From Nyssa sinensis (taxonomy: Eukaryota > Streptophyta > Magnoliopsida > Cornales > Nyssaceae): a DNA stretch of 64,000 nucleotides. The notes below the pieces were generated by a model. The model was given only the letters and a program-made list of their open reading frames with translations. It made no database searches and had not been told where the DNA came from. Location of the stretch: the NCBI GenBank assembly GCA_008638375.1, contig CM018031.1:18203915-18267914 (forward strand), in the 5' to 3' direction. The translations under genes were made by a program, and so were the position numbers. Shown one piece after another: positions 61,446-64,000 of the stretch (positions are counted from its first letter, which is position 1; each line of letters begins with the position of its first letter).

Positions 61446-64000
61446 TCTCACCCATGTGATTAGGTGGGAGTTTAGCAGCTTAGGGTTCTTGAACTTCATG
61501 CTTATTTTGAATAACCCTATGAATTGCTTTGTGTATTTTTACTTAAGATTTTCTTATGTTTTATTTCCTTTACCTTTCATAGAAAATTTCAAAAACATTT
61601 TGCTTTATACATTCATAGCTTAGGGTGTGTCTCACTGTCTTATCCTATTCCTAGGTGTATGACTTGTATTTACATTTTTTTGTTTTGGTTCTTAGATTAG
61701 TTTACTTTTCTTTGTTTTCATAAAATAAATCCCCAAATGTTTTTCTTTTAATTGCATTGTTAATGTGATTTCCCTAAATTTTTTAAAAGAATTTTTGTTT
61801 ACCCACGTTAAGTATTGGAAACTATGATACATGATCTTTAGATTCTTATGCTTCACATGTAGTCTTTTATACTTAGTTGCATTCAATCTTTCAAGCTTCA
61901 CTTTTTCTCATTGCACTTTCACAGGCACATTTATTTTATGAGAATGACTTGTTGAGATGTTTGAGCAAAACAGTTTCATGTTTAACTTACAATGAGTCAA
62001 TGGCTAGAAAGATTCCCTTCGGTTGAGTGCTTGAAAGATCCAAAAACAAAATGCACAAATGTAAAAAGTGTTAAATTCTTAGTGTGCAAGAAAAGGCCTA
62101 TCTATGAGATAGTGTGTATGCTATCAAATGGGTGTTTTTTGAAAAGAGTTTCTTACTTAATAGTGTGAAAGCCACCTTGAAAAGTGAAAATATTGAAAAT
62201 TCAAAAAAAAAAAAAGGTTGGCAACAATTGAGGAGGAGTTTGGTTGGTTTATTTGATCTCACATAACCTAAGGTTGATTCACTATAGTTGTTTATGCTTA
62301 TTATTTATTAAATCATCTGATACTGTAATGAACACATTGAGATACGGATAACTCATGGAATAAAATTTAAATTTTCCAATGTCAATTCACCATGACAGAG
62401 TGTGTTGAGGGGGAGCTCGAGTGCGATCAAGTGCTCTAGAGTTAATTGTGAAAATCAGAATTTTGAAGAACATTGATCATTGACTCTAATACACGTGTCC
62501 AAATATGTTTTCTAAAAAATTTGAATATTTTTTTGGGATATTAGATTAAACTTTGTAATTAAAGTTTTTAATTGATTTAATTTTCAAAATTTTCATATTT
62601 TATCTCATTTATTTCTTCTATACATGAATGTGTACTATATTGTTGATGTCTCACCTTACAGTGTTCCATGATTTTAATTGGCAGTTTATTCCTTTCTCAT
62701 CTCATGACAAAAAGGGGAGAGTTTAAGGGAGTTCTTAGTAATAGGGAGAGCTTTCGATTAATGATATAGGGAGAGTTTTATGGGAGATCTTACATTGTTA
62801 TTGATTTATGATCATAGGGACTATCTTTGCTTTCATGCTTTACTTTAAGAGTTATACGACAGAATTCTATACATTGGTATATTTTATGTTTTTCATACTT
62901 GTGTTACATTTTTTGTATATTTTCCTATCATTCGATAGTTTCATGGGGTATGGTTTAGTGCTTTACTTTGCAGGATTACAAGGTGTTCAACATCATGAAG
63001 TCAAGAGCAGTGTTGGAATAGCCGTGAGTCATAGGTCAAAAGTTGTAAATCTTTTCTTTCGAGTTTTTTGGGATTTACATTTTTTTATATCTATATTCAT
63101 GTAATTGTAATGTAAGTTTTTTCACGGATTGTTAAAGGGGGGTTTTATTAGGACTATGAGTAATTTGTTGTGTTGAAAAATCCTAATTGAAAAAACCTTT
63201 CAAGGTGTAATGTGTTCCAATCCAAGTGAGTCAATTCTCAAGCCTGTGTTCTTCATGCATCCAAGTTACAGTGCCAGATTCTATAGTGCTGTGTTTGCAA
63301 GGGTAAGGATGAGGTAAAAGAGTAGATACATTGCCTAGGGTTTATTGCATTGAAAACATCATACATAAAATGTTTTTAATTTAGGTTTGATTTGGAAATA
63401 TCTTTCTAAAGCTTGGAAGTGTGTTTTTAATGTTTTTCAACATTAAAGAATAGTCTCATGACTTTTTGGAAGAAGGTCGACCAAAATGGATTTCGAAAAT
63501 AATTTGTAGAATGACCTATCTTCACTATTTTGATCATAACTTGAAATATACTTTGAGTTTTTAGATGAGAAAAGTTTCATATGAGATTAGACTTCAAAAT
63601 CTTTGAAACGATAGGTAGAACGCCTCATGCTGACTCCATATGAATGGGGTATCACTGTTTGAAGTTGGGGCATTGCAGCAGCGAAAATGGGCTCGCTCTA
63701 GCGAACTTGATGAAAATGCAAAATGTCATATTTTTCTCCCTTAATGTTTAGTATTTTATACTTATTTGGTGCCTAAATGTACTCATTATTCTTATATTTT
63801 GATTTAGGATGCAAATGGAGGCGCTAGGTGCAAAACGAAGCTAATTTGGCGATTCTGGACAATTTCAACATCGCTTTGTAATCTGGGAATAACTCTCTCA
63901 TCCGTGCTCCGATGGAGATGATTCAAGATGTTATGGAACCCAAAGAAACATCTCTACAACTTTCATGTTTTGCATTTTGAGAGATATAGGCTGCATCAAG
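61446..64000 (+). other. Non-coding end of the Sirevirus-like element and flanking repeat
   Basis: No gene supported. CATGACAAAAAGGGGAGAGT at ~62704 and TTAAAGGGGGGTTTTATTAG at ~63135 look like polypurine-type tracts of retroelements. The last 400 bp (with TCGCTCTAGCGAAC near 63692) resembles LTR sequence of plant non-autonomous elements, but no boundary can be fixed. Confidence 0.4.

Overview
This window is nuclear DNA of a flowering plant, most likely a eudicot. It holds one very long split gene with canonical GT-AG introns, and long AT-rich repetitive DNA made of Ty1/Copia and Ty3/Gypsy retrotransposons, LINE pieces, MITE-like elements and microsatellites. I could not identify the species.

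Positions 830-33484 (plus strand) carry the 3' three quarters of a callose synthase gene (GT48 family, CalS/GSL, most like the CalS1-4 clade). I traced 28 exons and 27 introns with intact reading frame through every junction: about 1,421 codons to a TAA stop. Exons that would encode the N-terminal ~500 residues lie upstream of the window. Only about 4.3 kb of the 32.7 kb is coding. Nine introns exceed 1.2 kb and are swollen by insertions: a shrunken sense Copia element with both LTRs (2172-4404), an antisense degenerate Copia element with both LTRs (20066-24440), a 5'-truncated LINE containing a solo LTR (10867-13050), an antisense LINE piece (27090-27645), and at least five families of short non-autonomous elements. 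These small elements share one design: weak terminal inverted repeats, arrays of a short word near the ends, an AT-rich core and, in several, 9-bp target duplications as in the Mutator superfamily. Two exon ends with their splice donors (exons 8 and 9 of the window) are duplicated in the introns that follow them.

From about 33.7 kb to the end I find no host gene. The sequence is nested retrotransposon debris: LTR-like blocks at 37.8-39.6, 41.6-44.9, 53.0-54.8 and 54.8-58.7 kb; an antisense gag-like pseudogene (45253-46247); and a broken Ty3/Gypsy pol (46.4-53.0 kb). That pol is interrupted by a 3.26-kb antisense solo LTR (47292-50548, perfect GGTGG duplication) and by a 1.0-kb TIR element (51476-52479, TTA duplication). 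At 60.5-61.4 kb lies a Sirevirus-like gag remnant.

Items most worth a second look: the minisatellite at 59.77-60.39 kb, whose ~32-bp unit is itself a hairpin; the shared architecture of the word-array elements in the callose synthase introns; the duplicated exon-end/donor segments; a ~156-bp periodic repeat in an LTR-like block; a ~150-nt module shared by three otherwise different LTR-like blocks; and two places where a duplicated copy preserves the empty insertion site of an element.
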